The notes: a model not told the origin generated them from the sequence alone. A stretch of DNA of 13,994 bases from Hyphomicrobiaceae bacterium (GCA_020442225.1 JAGRKR010000257.1:264-14257); one strand, 5' to 3'. Counted from the first letter of the stretch, positions 6,305 through 13,869 are shown. Program-made: numbers and translations.

Positions 6305-7165
6305 GTGACACAGTTCATTGCCGTGTCGAACCGCCGTGGCGGGGTCGGCAAGACGACCGTTTCCGTCATGCTGGCCTACGGGCTGGCGGTTCTGGCGCGC
6401 CAGCGCGTGCTGCTGATCGATCTCGATGCGCAGGCTTCGACCTCCATCGTCATGATGGGCCACGCGCGCTGGAGCGAGGCGCGGGCCTCCAGGCGGACCA
6501 ATGCGTGGCTCTTGCGGCAGATGGCCAACGACGCTCCCTTCGAGGCGATGGACTACGTCACGCACGGCATAGGCGATGTCGTTCTCCCCGACGGCAAGGC
6601 GCCGATCCTGGACATCATGCCGAGCACGCATGATCTCGACGAGTGCGAGACCAAGCTGATCATTGCCCAGCAGTCGCATCACTATCAGATCAGCGATCTG
6701 TTCCTGCGTATGCAGGAGCGCATGCGCCTGATGATCCGCAGCTTCGACGGATGCTACGACCGCGTCGTGATCGACTGTGCGCCGGGCCTGTCGCAACTCG
6801 TGTGGGGCGCCCTCAAGGCCGCCGACCTCGCGCTGATCCCCTATATTCCCGATCGCACCGCCGAGGACAACGTCGGCTGGCTGGCGGGCCGGCTCGCGGA
6901 GGTCGCGCAGACGCCGTTCCGCACGGTGCCGAACCGCGTGTCCGGGCAGGATCGCCGGGCGGAGGGGATCATCGCCGCGCTCGCCGAGCAGTTCCCCAGC
7001 CTGGATGTGCGGATACCCGCGACCCAGGCCCTGGCGACGGCGCTCGATTTCCGGGAACCGGCGGGCTCGCTCGCCTCAAAATTCACGCGGGCGACGGATC
7101 ACGTCTCCCGCCTCGTCGATGCCGTGCTGGAGCTGCCGGAGTGCCTGGCGACGGAGGCCGCCTGA
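6305..7165 (+). CDS. ParA/MinD-type P-loop ATPase
   Basis: A 286-residue ParA/Soj-like protein. The deviant Walker A reads NRRGGVGKTT (9-18), the A' motif LLIDLDAQAS (36-45) and Walker B RVVIDCAPGLSQ (153-164). The lysine just before GGVGKT that defines this superfamily is Arg11 here; the P-loop Lys16 is kept. There is no N-terminal helix-turn-helix, so it resembles the short chromosomal or cargo-positioning ParA type. These ATPases dimerise on ATP, bind DNA nonspecifically and form gradients that move DNA or protein cargo. GTG 6305 is preferred because GAGG lies 6 bases upstream and it puts the first beta strand at residue 4, as usual; a GTG at 6272 would add 11 residues. The stop overlaps the start of the next gene (TGATG), so the two are coupled. 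No parB, repABC or parS-like site is seen nearby. Confidence 0.88.
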   Translation: MTQFIAVSNRRGGVGKTTVSVMLAYGLAVLARQRVLLIDLDAQASTSIVMMGHARWSEARASRRTNAWLLRQMANDAPFEAMDYVTHGIGDVVLPDGKAPILDIMPSTHDLDECETKLIIAQQSHHYQISDLFLRMQERMRLMIRSFDGCYDRVVIDCAPGLSQLVWGALKAADLALIPYIPDRTAEDNVGWLAGRLAEVAQTPFRTVPNRVSGQDRRAEGIIAALAEQFPSLDVRIPATQALATALDFREPAGSLASKFTRATDHVSRLVDAVLELPECLATEAA

Positions 7166-7593
7166 TGACCTCGCCAGAGCGTACGCTGGCCGTGCTGGAA
7201 CGGCTGCTCGAGGTGATCGCCGAGGAGGCGCGCCGCAACGCGTCGTTCGCGCGCCGGCTCGGCGAGGCCATCACCAGTCTCGAGGTGCCGGCTGGAGAGG
7301 CGACGCCGGAAACGCCTGCGCCAACGCGTCGGGTACGCGCCGGTGTGCGGGGCAGCCAGCCGGCCGACCTCCACGCCGTCAATCTCCTGCGCCGCCACGG
7401 CGAGGGGGTTCTGCGCGGCAAGCTCGAGCAGGTGCGCGATACGGCACGGCTCCGGGCCGTCGCGGCGGCGTCTGGCCTCGTGCTGACCGGGGCTGCCGCG
7501 GGGCGGCGGGCGACGCGCGCCGATCTCGTGGACGCCATCGTCGCGGCCGCGCGGCTCTATGTCGCCCAGCGGGCGGCGGCAAGCGCCGTTTGA
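7165..7593 (+). CDS. Hypothetical helical protein coupled to the ParA-like ATPase
   Basis: A 142-residue protein that I do not recognise by name. An N-terminal helix (about 4-38, with Leu/Ile repeats: LAVLERLLEVIAEEA) is followed by a Pro/Thr/Arg linker (41-62). A second helical block runs from DLHAVNLLRRHGEGVLRGKL (69-88) to ADLVDAIVAAARLYV (119-133). The block pattern of GE-x-x-LR-x-x-L, then a GL turn, then a basic GRR and a final D-L-V-D-A-I helix, is reminiscent of SAP/Rho-N-like helix-extended-helix nucleic-acid-binding ends found in some alphaproteobacterial hypotheticals. That is inference only. Its ATG overlaps the ParA-like stop and has GGAGG at 7153-7157 with a 7-base spacer. By position it is the best candidate for the partner or cargo adaptor of the ATPase. 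It is followed by 151 gene-free bases. Confidence 0.72.
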   Translation: MTSPERTLAVLERLLEVIAEEARRNASFARRLGEAITSLEVPAGEATPETPAPTRRVRAGVRGSQPADLHAVNLLRRHGEGVLRGKLEQVRDTARLRAVAAASGLVLTGAAAGRRATRADLVDAIVAAARLYVAQRAAASAV

Positions 7594-7679
7594 GCCTGTC
7601 TGGCAGCCGCGGGCTCGCGTGTGCGCGCCTCTCGCAAGGGCGGCTTGCCGGCCAAGTCGCGCGATCTTCGTCCAGACCC

Positions 7680-7708
7680 TTGAAAAAGTAGTCAAGACAA
7701 GCTCTCAT
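7680..7708 (+). promoter_or_regulatory. Candidate promoter of the molybdoenzyme gene
   Basis: TTGAAA (7680-7685) is followed after exactly 17 bases by TCTCAT (7703-7708), giving an expected start near 7715 and a leader of about 30 bases. This suggests the molybdoenzyme is transcribed separately from the ParA-like pair. The -10 box is a four-of-six match. Confidence 0.4.
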
Positions 7709-7744
7709 GCGGCCCGACACGAACACCCAACGGGAAGGGCTGCA

Positions 7745-10003
7745 ATGACCGAAGCTGCGGACAACAAGTGGATTGGCAAGCGTACCATCCGGCCGGATGG
7801 TGACGACAAGGTCACCGGCCGGGCCACGTATGGCGCCGATTTCTCGCTGCCCGGAATGCTCTGGGGCAAGGTGCTGCGCAGCCCGCATCCGCATGCGCGC
7901 ATCAAATCCATCAACGTCGACAAGGCCCTGGCGCTTCCCGGCGTCAAAGCCGTGGTGACGGCCGACGATTTCGTCTTTTTCCCGCTCGACAAGCCGGTCG
8001 TCGTCGGCATCCAGGACATGCGCTGGATGAGCCGCAACGTCATGGCCCGCGACAAGGCGCTCTTCGCCGGCCATCCGGTCGCCGCTGTCGCCGCCACGAG
8101 CGCACGCCTCGCCGCCAAGGCCTGCAAGCTCATCGAGGTCGATTACGAGGTGCTGCCCTGGGCGATCGAGATCGACGATGCGATGAAGCCGGACGCGCCG
8201 ATCCTGCACGATCACGTGCGGGCGCCGGGCGACACCTCGGGCAAGCCGTCGAACGTCGTCGCCCGGCTCGAGCACAAGCTTGGCGACATCGAGGCCGGCT
8301 TCGCCAAGGCTGATGTCGTCGTCGAGCGCAGTTTCACCACCAAGCCGGTTCATCAGGGCTATATCGAGCCGCACGCCTGCCTCGGGGAGTTCACCAAGGA
8401 CGGCAAGGCGACGATCTGGAGCAGCACGCAGGGCCACTTCATGGTGCGGGCGATGTGCGCGCACCTGCTCGGCATCTCGCAGAACAACCTGCGTTCCATT
8501 CCCGCCGAGATCGGTGGCGGCTTCGGCGGCAAGACCATCGTCTACCTCGAGCCGCTGGCGCTGGCGCTCGCCCGTAAGTCGGGGCGGCCCGTCAAGATGG
8601 CCATGTCGCGCGAGGAGGTCTTCCGCGCTTCGGGGCCGACCTCGGGCTCGAAGAGCACCGTCAAGATCGGCGCAACCAGGGACGGCAAGATCACGGCCGC
8701 GCAGGCGACGTATTATCTGCAAGCCGGCTCGCTGCCGGGCGCGCCCATCCGCGGCGCGGCGGGGTGTGCCTTCGCGCCGTACGATCTCGAGAACGTCCTC
8801 TCGGTCGGCTACGACGTGCTGTGCAATCGTCCGAAGGCGACAGCCTATCGCGCGCCGGGGGCTCCGATCGGGGCCTATCCGGTCGAGTGCGTTCTCGACG
8901 AGGTGGCGGCGGCCATCAAGATGTGTCCGCTGGAGTTCCGACTGAAGAACGCCGCGAAGGAGGGGACCAAGGCGGCCTATGGCGCCACATACGGCCGCAT
9001 GGGGTATGTCGAATCCCTCAAGGCCGCGCTGGAGCATCCGCACTACAAGGCGCCGCTCGGTCCCAACCAGGGGCGCGGCGTGGCGAGCGGGTTCTGGTTC
9101 AACAACGGCGGTGAATCGAGTGCGCAGGTGACCATCACGGAGGATGGGTCCGTCGTCGTCGTGACCGGTCACCCGGACATCGGCGGCTCGCGCGCCTCGA
9201 TGGCCAACATCGCCGCCGAGTTGCTCGGGGTGCACCATTCGAAGGTGCAGGCGATGATCGGCGATACCAACACCGTCGCCTTCAGCGCTGTGACCGGCGG
9301 CAGCCGCGTCACCTTCGCGGCCGGCATGGTGGTGACGCAAGCCGCCAAGGACGTGATCGCCATCCTGCGCCAGCGGGCGGCGATGATCTGGAAGATCGAT
9401 CCCGAGGCGGTCGTCTGGGACAACGGCTTCGCGCGGCCGGCCGGCCCCAATGCCGGCGAATTCCCGCCGATGTCGCTAGCCGAGATCGCCGCCAAGGCGA
9501 ACGCCACCGGTGGCCCGATCACGGCCCGGTCGGCGCTCACCACCACGGGGGCCTCCGGTGCCTTCGCCACGCAGATCTGCGACGTCGAGGTCGATCCCGA
9601 GACCGGCAAGGTGACGGTCCTGCGCTACACGGCGATCCAGGACGCCGGCCGCGCTATCCATCCGGCCTATGTGGAAGGGCAGCTCCAGGGCGGCGTGGTG
9701 CAGGGCATCGGCTGGGCGCTCAACGAGGAGTATGTCTACGACAAGAGCGGCAAGGTCGATAATCCCGGCTTCCTCGACTACCGCATCCCCGTGACGTCCG
9801 ACCTGCCCATGATCGACACCGTCATCCTCGAGATCCCCAACGAAAAGCACCCGCAAGGCGTGCGTGGCGTCGCCGAGGTGCCGATCGTGCCGACGAGCGC
9901 GGCAGTCGCCAACGCCATCCATGGTGCGACGGGCATCCGCTTCAGCTCGCTGCCGATGTCACCGCCGAAGGTGCTGGCGGGCCTGAAGCACAACGGGGCG
10001 TGA
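7745..10003 (+). CDS. Xanthine dehydrogenase-family molybdopterin-binding (large) subunit
   Basis: A 752-residue large subunit of the molybdenum hydroxylase family (xanthine dehydrogenase/aldehyde oxidase/CO dehydrogenase type). It has the N-terminal Ald_Xan_dh_C-like domain (about 20-150; GRATYGADF, VLRSPHPHARI) and the molybdenum-cofactor domain. Key sites are GGGFGGKT (257-264), the active-site loop TAYRAPGAP (366-374), and the likely catalytic base Glu711 in GVRGVAEVPIVPTSAAVANAI. The loop lacks the Cys-containing VAYRCSFR of CO dehydrogenase, so it is not CoxL. Where many members have GQG, this protein has DIGGSRASM (478-486). Such enzymes hydroxylate N-heterocycles, aldehydes or aromatic CoA esters and normally need a [2Fe-2S] and often an FAD subunit; neither gene is adjacent. 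ATG 7745 has GGGAAGGG (7732-7739) 5 bases upstream; an upstream frame opening at 7559 overlaps the preceding gene. Confidence 0.92.
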   Translation: MTEAADNKWIGKRTIRPDGDDKVTGRATYGADFSLPGMLWGKVLRSPHPHARIKSINVDKALALPGVKAVVTADDFVFFPLDKPVVVGIQDMRWMSRNVMARDKALFAGHPVAAVAATSARLAAKACKLIEVDYEVLPWAIEIDDAMKPDAPILHDHVRAPGDTSGKPSNVVARLEHKLGDIEAGFAKADVVVERSFTTKPVHQGYIEPHACLGEFTKDGKATIWSSTQGHFMVRAMCAHLLGISQNNLRSIPAEIGGGFGGKTIVYLEPLALALARKSGRPVKMAMSREEVFRASGPTSGSKSTVKIGATRDGKITAAQATYYLQAGSLPGAPIRGAAGCAFAPYDLENVLSVGYDVLCNRPKATAYRAPGAPIGAYPVECVLDEVAAAIKMCPLEFRLKNAAKEGTKAAYGATYGRMGYVESLKAALEHPHYKAPLGPNQGRGVASGFWFNNGGESSAQVTITEDGSVVVVTGHPDIGGSRASMANIAAELLGVHHSKVQAMIGDTNTVAFSAVTGGSRVTFAAGMVVTQAAKDVIAILRQRAAMIWKIDPEAVVWDNGFARPAGPNAGEFPPMSLAEIAAKANATGGPITARSALTTTGASGAFATQICDVEVDPETGKVTVLRYTAIQDAGRAIHPAYVEGQLQGGVVQGIGWALNEEYVYDKSGKVDNPGFLDYRIPVTSDLPMIDTVILEIPNEKHPQGVRGVAEVPIVPTSAAVANAIHGATGIRFSSLPMSPPKVLAGLKHNGA

Positions 10004-10056
10004 GCCAGGCGCACGGACTGCTTCTGGCGGTCTGCGGCAGTGACACGACAAAAAAA

Positions 10057-10084
10057 GAGAGCCGGCGGGACAGCGCCGGCTCTC
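10057..10084. terminator. Bidirectional intrinsic terminator
   Basis: GAGAGCCGGCG (10057-10067) and its perfect complement CGCCGGCTCTC (10074-10084) form an 11-bp stem with a six-base loop. A run of seven A (10050-10056) precedes it, which gives a U-tract on the minus strand, and a moderately T-rich CCTTCGTTT follows it on the plus strand. It lies between the convergent molybdoenzyme and oxidoreductase genes and serves both. Confidence 0.88.
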
Positions 10085-10106
10085 CTTCGTTTCAGGGGGC
10101 CGTCTA

Positions 10107-11105
10107 TCAGGTGGGCGAGATTTCGACGACGTAGTGCCCGACGGTCGAGCCGTCGATGAACTTGTCGAAGGTCGCGTCGATCTCCTCGAGCTTCACCATG
10201 CGCGTGATGGCATCGAGATGGCGCGGCTTCAAATCGGAGCCCAGGCGCTGCCAGAGCCGGACGCGCTCCGCCATCTTGAGCGTGCGCGAGACGTTGACGC
10301 CGAGAACATCAACCGAGCGCAGCACGAACGGCAGCACGGTCGTCTGCAACTCGAAGCCCACGGCCATGCCGCACACGGCCACCTTGCCGAACTCCATGGT
10401 GCGTGCGAGCAGGCGGTCGAGGATCGGACCACCGACGTTGTCCAGAGCGGCGGCGAAGGTCATGGGGCCGAGAACCTCCTTGCCAGCTGTGAGCTCCTGG
10501 CGGGGCATGACGGAACTGGCGCCGATCTGCTTGAGAAAGCCGACCTGCTCGGCCTTGCCGGAGATCGCCGTTACGGAGAAGCCGCGGGAGGAGAAGATGT
10601 CGACGGCGAGGCTGCCGACGCCACCGGAGGCGCCGGTCACGGCGACGGGGCCGTCCTCTGGCTTCAGCCCGGCCTTCTCGAGCCGGTCGAGCGCCAGGCC
10701 GGCAGTCAGCCCGGAGGTCCCGAGCTCCATCGCCTCGCGCAGGTTGAGGCCCTTCGGCAGGGGCACGATCCAGTCGGCCGGCACGCGCGCATATTCCGCA
10801 TAGCCGCCGTCCTGGTAAGTGCCGAGCTTGTAGTTGGTGACGAGTACGCCGTCGCCCTCCTTGAACCGCTTGTCCTTCGACGACACGACGGTGCCGGACA
10901 GGTCGATACCCGTGACGCACGGACGATCGGTGCGCACGTTCTTGCCGATGCCGCGGCCGGCCATGGCATCCTTGTAGTTCACCGTCGAATAGGCGACTTT
11001 GATGGTCACGTCGCCGGGGTCGAGATCGTCGAGCGACAGGCGCTCGATGCGGCAGACCGGTTTGCCGTCGATGGTATGGACGCGGAAGGCGTTGAAGGTC
11101 GTCAT
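10107..11105 (-). CDS. YhdH/AcuI-family NADPH-dependent oxidoreductase (acrylyl-CoA reductase-like)
   Basis: A 332-residue zinc-independent medium-chain dehydrogenase/reductase that resembles E. coli AcuI/YhdH along its length as I recall it. Shared landmarks are STVNYKDAMA (40-49), VTGIDLSGTV (64-73), the NADPH-binding VTGASGGVGS (156-165), ISGK (181-184, phosphate-binding), ALDNVGG (220-226) and TTVLPFVLRSV (255-265). AcuI reduces acryloyl-CoA to propionyl-CoA with NADPH; here the exact enoyl-CoA or quinone substrate is inferred. ATG 11105 is chosen over ATG 11111 because AGAGG (11112-11116) lies 6 bases before it, while it abuts the other. The open frame continues 90 codons further upstream but with poor protein character. 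The gene is divergent from an acyl-CoA dehydrogenase, which fits a shared acyl-CoA pathway. Confidence 0.85.
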   Translation of the reverse strand: MTTFNAFRVHTIDGKPVCRIERLSLDDLDPGDVTIKVAYSTVNYKDAMAGRGIGKNVRTDRPCVTGIDLSGTVVSSKDKRFKEGDGVLVTNYKLGTYQDGGYAEYARVPADWIVPLPKGLNLREAMELGTSGLTAGLALDRLEKAGLKPEDGPVAVTGASGGVGSLAVDIFSSRGFSVTAISGKAEQVGFLKQIGASSVMPRQELTAGKEVLGPMTFAAALDNVGGPILDRLLARTMEFGKVAVCGMAVGFELQTTVLPFVLRSVDVLGVNVSRTLKMAERVRLWQRLGSDLKPRHLDAITRMVKLEEIDATFDKFIDGSTVGHYVVEISPT

Positions 11106-11133
11106 TTTCATCCTCTGCTTGCAAGCGTCGCCG

Positions 11134-11161
11134 AATTGCTCCGGACATGCGCAATTGCTCC
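11134..11161. repeat. Tandem AATTGCTCC repeat, possible operator
   Basis: AATTGCTCC occurs at 11134-11142 and again at 11153-11161, 19 bases apart start to start. It sits 29-56 bases before the oxidoreductase start in the divergent intergenic region. The second copy is part of the palindrome GCAATTGC (11152-11159). Spacing near two helical turns and the location suit a regulator binding site, but two 9-base copies can also arise by chance. Confidence 0.3.
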
Positions 11162-11295
11162 ACCGGCTCCTCGAACGAGGCCCGGCGGAAGCGCAACAAC
11201 GTCGTGGCGCAGTAGAGCACGCCAAACAGCGGATTGCGACCGGTTTTGCTGTTGCGCATACGTCCCCGCCCGGCCATCGCCAGGACGAGCGCGAC

Positions 11296-11328
11296 GGTCC
11301 GCGCCGTTTACGGCGGTACGGACCTTTT
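11296..11328 (+). promoter_or_regulatory. Terminator-like leader hairpin before the acyl-CoA dehydrogenase
   Basis: GGTCCG-CGCCG (11296-11306), loop TTTA, CGGCG (11311-11315), a GTA bulge and CGGACC (11319-11324) make an 11-bp bulged stem followed directly by TTTT. No plus-strand gene ends here, so it would lie in the leader of the gene at 11399. A second small hairpin CGGAC/GTCCG (11348-11352, 11357-11361) can compete for the same arms. It could be an attenuator, an operator or an incidental structure. Confidence 0.4.
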
Positions 11329-11398
11329 GCTATCTGCATCAAAGACGCGGACAGCCGTCCGTGAGCACCAGCCACGCTAGGAAGCAGGACGCAAGGGC

Positions 11399-12541
11399 AT
11401 GGATTTCACGTTGAGCGAAGAGCAGGCCATGATGGTGGACGCTGCAAAGCGCATGGTCGAGACCCGCATCGAGCCGGTGCTCAAGGCCAATCCGGCCGAT
11501 CGCGCTCTGCCCAAGTCGGAAGTGCTGAAGATCATGCAGGCTGCGGCCGATCTCGGCATTCCCGGCGCGCGGATTCCAGAGGACGCCGGCGGTACTGCGA
11601 TGCGCGCGCTCGACTACGGCCTGATCCACGAGCATATCCCGGCCAACCTCGCGCTCATGCTGCAGCCGCACGAGGCGACGACGATGCGGTTCTACTACGG
11701 GTGCAACGAGGAGCAGCGCGAGCGGTTCCTGCCGGATCTGCTGAGCTGCCAGAGGATTTGCTGTTCGGCCATCACGGAGCCCGACGTCGGCTCGAACCCT
11801 CGCGAGGTGACGACGCGGGTGGTCGAGGACGGCGACTGGCTCGTGCTCACCGGCCGCAAGATGTGGATCTCCAACGCGCCGGTCTGCGACGTCATGAACG
11901 TGACCTGCCGCGACAGCGCGGGCAAGGTGGTGCGGGTCCTCGTGGATCGGCAGGAAAGCCCCTTCCAGACGCGCGAAATCCAGACCATCGGCCTGCGCCA
12001 GTCCCATCTCGGAGAGGTCGTGTTCAACGACGTGCGCGTGCCCCGGCAGAATCTGTGCGGCGAGGATGGTGATGCGCAGAAGATCCACACGCTCGCCTGG
12101 AACACCAACCGACCCCTCATCGGGCTGACGGCGGTCAATCTCGCGCAGAAGGCGCTCGACGCGGCACGCGAGTATGCCGGCATCCGCAAGCAGTTCGGCC
12201 GGCCGCTCGGCGCCTTCCAGCTCATCCAGAACGATCTCGCGGAGATGGAGACGCTGATCACGGCAAGCCGGCTCGTCTGCTACAACGCGCTGGCCGCCCT
12301 CGATCGCGGCGAGCGTACGAACGGCCTCGCCGCCATGGCCAAGCGCTATGCCGTGGACTCTTGCGACCGCGCCATCGCGCTGGCCATGCGCATCCACGGC
12401 GCCATGGGGCTCAGCACGGAGCTTGGCCTGGAGCAACTGGCGCGTGACGTGCGCATGCTCACCATTCCCGACGGTGCGCCGAGCATTCTCGCGCTCATCC
12501 AGGGCCGCGAGCTGACGGGGATCGCCGCCTTCCGCGGCTGA
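11399..12541 (+). CDS. Acyl-CoA dehydrogenase-family flavoprotein with Asp at the catalytic Glu position
   Basis: A 380-residue acyl-CoA dehydrogenase of usual length. It shows the N-terminal helical domain (MDFTLSEEQ start), the FAD/substrate stretch AITEPDVGSN (124-133), MWISNAP (155-161), the C-terminal KQFGRPLGAFQLIQ (264-277) and RIHGAMGLST (331-340). The usual catalytic loop IYEGTxQI reads TIPDGAPSIL (355-364), putting Asp358 where most members have the proton-abstracting Glu. The alternative helix-G Glu of the isovaleryl/long-chain enzymes is also not evident (NTNRPLIGL, 235-243). It may therefore be an atypical dehydrogenase or reductase. The ATG has AGGA at 11386-11389 with a 9-base spacer. 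It diverges from the YhdH/AcuI-type gene and converges with a second acyl-CoA dehydrogenase 80 bases away, with no clear terminator between them. Confidence 0.9.
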   Translation: MDFTLSEEQAMMVDAAKRMVETRIEPVLKANPADRALPKSEVLKIMQAAADLGIPGARIPEDAGGTAMRALDYGLIHEHIPANLALMLQPHEATTMRFYYGCNEEQRERFLPDLLSCQRICCSAITEPDVGSNPREVTTRVVEDGDWLVLTGRKMWISNAPVCDVMNVTCRDSAGKVVRVLVDRQESPFQTREIQTIGLRQSHLGEVVFNDVRVPRQNLCGEDGDAQKIHTLAWNTNRPLIGLTAVNLAQKALDAAREYAGIRKQFGRPLGAFQLIQNDLAEMETLITASRLVCYNALAALDRGERTNGLAAMAKRYAVDSCDRAIALAMRIHGAMGLSTELGLEQLARDVRMLTIPDGAPSILALIQGRELTGIAAFRG

Positions 12542-12621
12542 GGACGGCTGGCCGGTGCTGGGCGTGCGGTGGCGCTGGCGGGCGCGCGGCTTTTGGCGCG
12601 ATGGATGCGGCGCGCTGGCGC

Positions 12622-13791
12622 TCAGACGTCGTGCCGCGCCGGCGCGCTCCGCAGGAGATGCCTGGCGATGTTGAGCAGGTGGATCTGGCTCGTTCCCTCG
12701 TAGATGCGTGCGGCGCGCACGTCGCGGTAGAAGCGCTCGATGCCGCGTTCCTTGACGTAGCCCTGGCCGCCGAAGATCTGCACGACGCGATCGGCGACGC
12801 GGCAGCACATCTCCGTCGCCTGATACTTGCAGATGGAGACGTCCATGGTGACGTCCTCGCCCCGATCGCGCTTGCGGGCCGTCTCGAGAATGAGCGCACG
12901 GGTCGCCTCGATCTCGACCTTGCATTCGGCGAGCATGGCCTGCACGAGCTGGAACTCGGCGATGGGGCGCCCGGACTGATGGCGCTCGCGGGCGTAGACG
13001 ACGGCTTCGTCCAGCATGCGGATGGCAGGTCCGGTCGACAGGGCCGCGAGATTGACGCGCTGTTTGTTTAGCGCCTTCATCACCGTGCGGAAGCCTTGCC
13101 CTGGTACGAGGCCGATGATGGCGCTTGCCGGTACGCGGCAGTCCTCGAGATGGACCTCGCCGATGGGGGCGCCCTCCTGGCCCATCTTGGGCGTGGAGCC
13201 GCTGGTGGAGAGGCCGGATGTGCCGCGCTCGATCAGGAAGGCAGAGACACCGGCTGCGCCGCGCTCGCTGTCGTCGGTGCGCGCGAAGACGGCGAAGAGA
13301 TCGGCAATCGGCGCCAATGTGATGTAGCGCTTGCGGCCGGTGATGACGTAGTCGCCGTCGGGGAGCTGTCTGGCGCGCGTCTGGATGGCGGTCGCGTCGG
13401 AGCCTGCGCTCTCCTCGGTGAGGGCGAGGCAGCCGAGAATCTCGCCGCTCGCAAGGCGTGGCAGGTAGCGCTGCTTCTGCTCCTCCGTGCCGTCGCGGAT
13501 GATGCACTCCGAGCCGATGCCGGCGTTCTGCGCGCCGACGACCCGGAAGGCGACGGAGCACTGGGTCAACTCCATGAACGCCAGCGCCAGCTCCTCCGTC
13601 GTCAAGCCGCTGCCGCCATAGCTCTCGGGAATGCTCCAGCCGAAGCTGCCGATCCCGCGCATGGCGGCGAGGAGGTCGTCGCCGACGTGATCCTCCCGCT
13701 CGACCCGGGCCTCGTTGGGGATGGCGACCTCGCGCACGAAACGGCGGATGCGGGCGAGGAGTTCATCGAGGCGGGCCTGGTCTCTGATCAT
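12622..13791 (-). CDS. Acyl-CoA dehydrogenase
   Basis: A 389-residue canonical acyl-CoA dehydrogenase. Visible sites are FGWSIPESYGGSGL (50-63), the FAD-binding LALTEESAGSDA (122-133), GRKRYITLAP (152-161), ERHQSGRPIAEFQLVQ (269-284), QIFGGQGYVKE (338-348) and ARIYEGTSQIHLLNIAR (361-377). Glu365 is the expected catalytic base. It would oxidise an acyl-CoA to the 2-enoyl-CoA and pass electrons to electron-transfer flavoprotein; short- or branched-chain substrates are the family norm, but the sequence does not settle which. ATG 13791 is preferred because GGAG (13799-13802) lies 7 bases upstream; a frame opening at 13980 adds 63 residues of non-protein-like composition. The gene converges with the acyl-CoA dehydrogenase at 11399, and the two proteins are only distantly alike, so they are not a recent duplication. 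Confidence 0.93.
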   Translation of the reverse strand: MIRDQARLDELLARIRRFVREVAIPNEARVEREDHVGDDLLAAMRGIGSFGWSIPESYGGSGLTTEELALAFMELTQCSVAFRVVGAQNAGIGSECIIRDGTEEQKQRYLPRLASGEILGCLALTEESAGSDATAIQTRARQLPDGDYVITGRKRYITLAPIADLFAVFARTDDSERGAAGVSAFLIERGTSGLSTSGSTPKMGQEGAPIGEVHLEDCRVPASAIIGLVPGQGFRTVMKALNKQRVNLAALSTGPAIRMLDEAVVYARERHQSGRPIAEFQLVQAMLAECKVEIEATRALILETARKRDRGEDVTMDVSICKYQATEMCCRVADRVVQIFGGQGYVKERGIERFYRDVRAARIYEGTSQIHLLNIARHLLRSAPARHDV

Positions 13792-13852
13792 GGCTGTGCT
13801 CCGCGCGCTCGCAGGATGATGGGCGCTGTTGTCCGGTTGCTCGGCGCCGATC

Positions 13853-13869
13853 CTCCCAGGATCTGGGAG
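13853..13869. repeat. Inverted repeat upstream of the acyl-CoA dehydrogenase
   Basis: CTCCCAG (13853-13859), GAT, CTGGGAG (13863-13869) is a perfect 7-3-7 inverted repeat, 62 bases before the ATG at 13791. The position suits an operator for a dimeric regulator, or a leader hairpin. The remaining bases to the right edge hold no gene I can support. Confidence 0.35.

Noticed and set aside
7559..7744. 62-residue N-terminal extension of the molybdoenzyme
   Set aside because: It overlaps the preceding gene, has non-protein-like composition, and the family start with a clear ribosome binding site is at 7745.
11112..11277. Minus-strand frame upstream of the oxidoreductase encoding MRNSKTGRNPLFGVLY and following residues
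   Set aside because: Third positions are GC-rich and the first 45 residues look protein-like, but the frame has no stop before running out of phase through the oxidoreductase, and it lacks a ribosome binding site.
12542..12621. Possible terminator or repeat (GCGCTGGCG twice) between the convergent acyl-CoA dehydrogenases
   Set aside because: Only short, low-complexity GC stems and a nine-base direct repeat are present, without a T-tract; this is expected in such GC-rich sequence.
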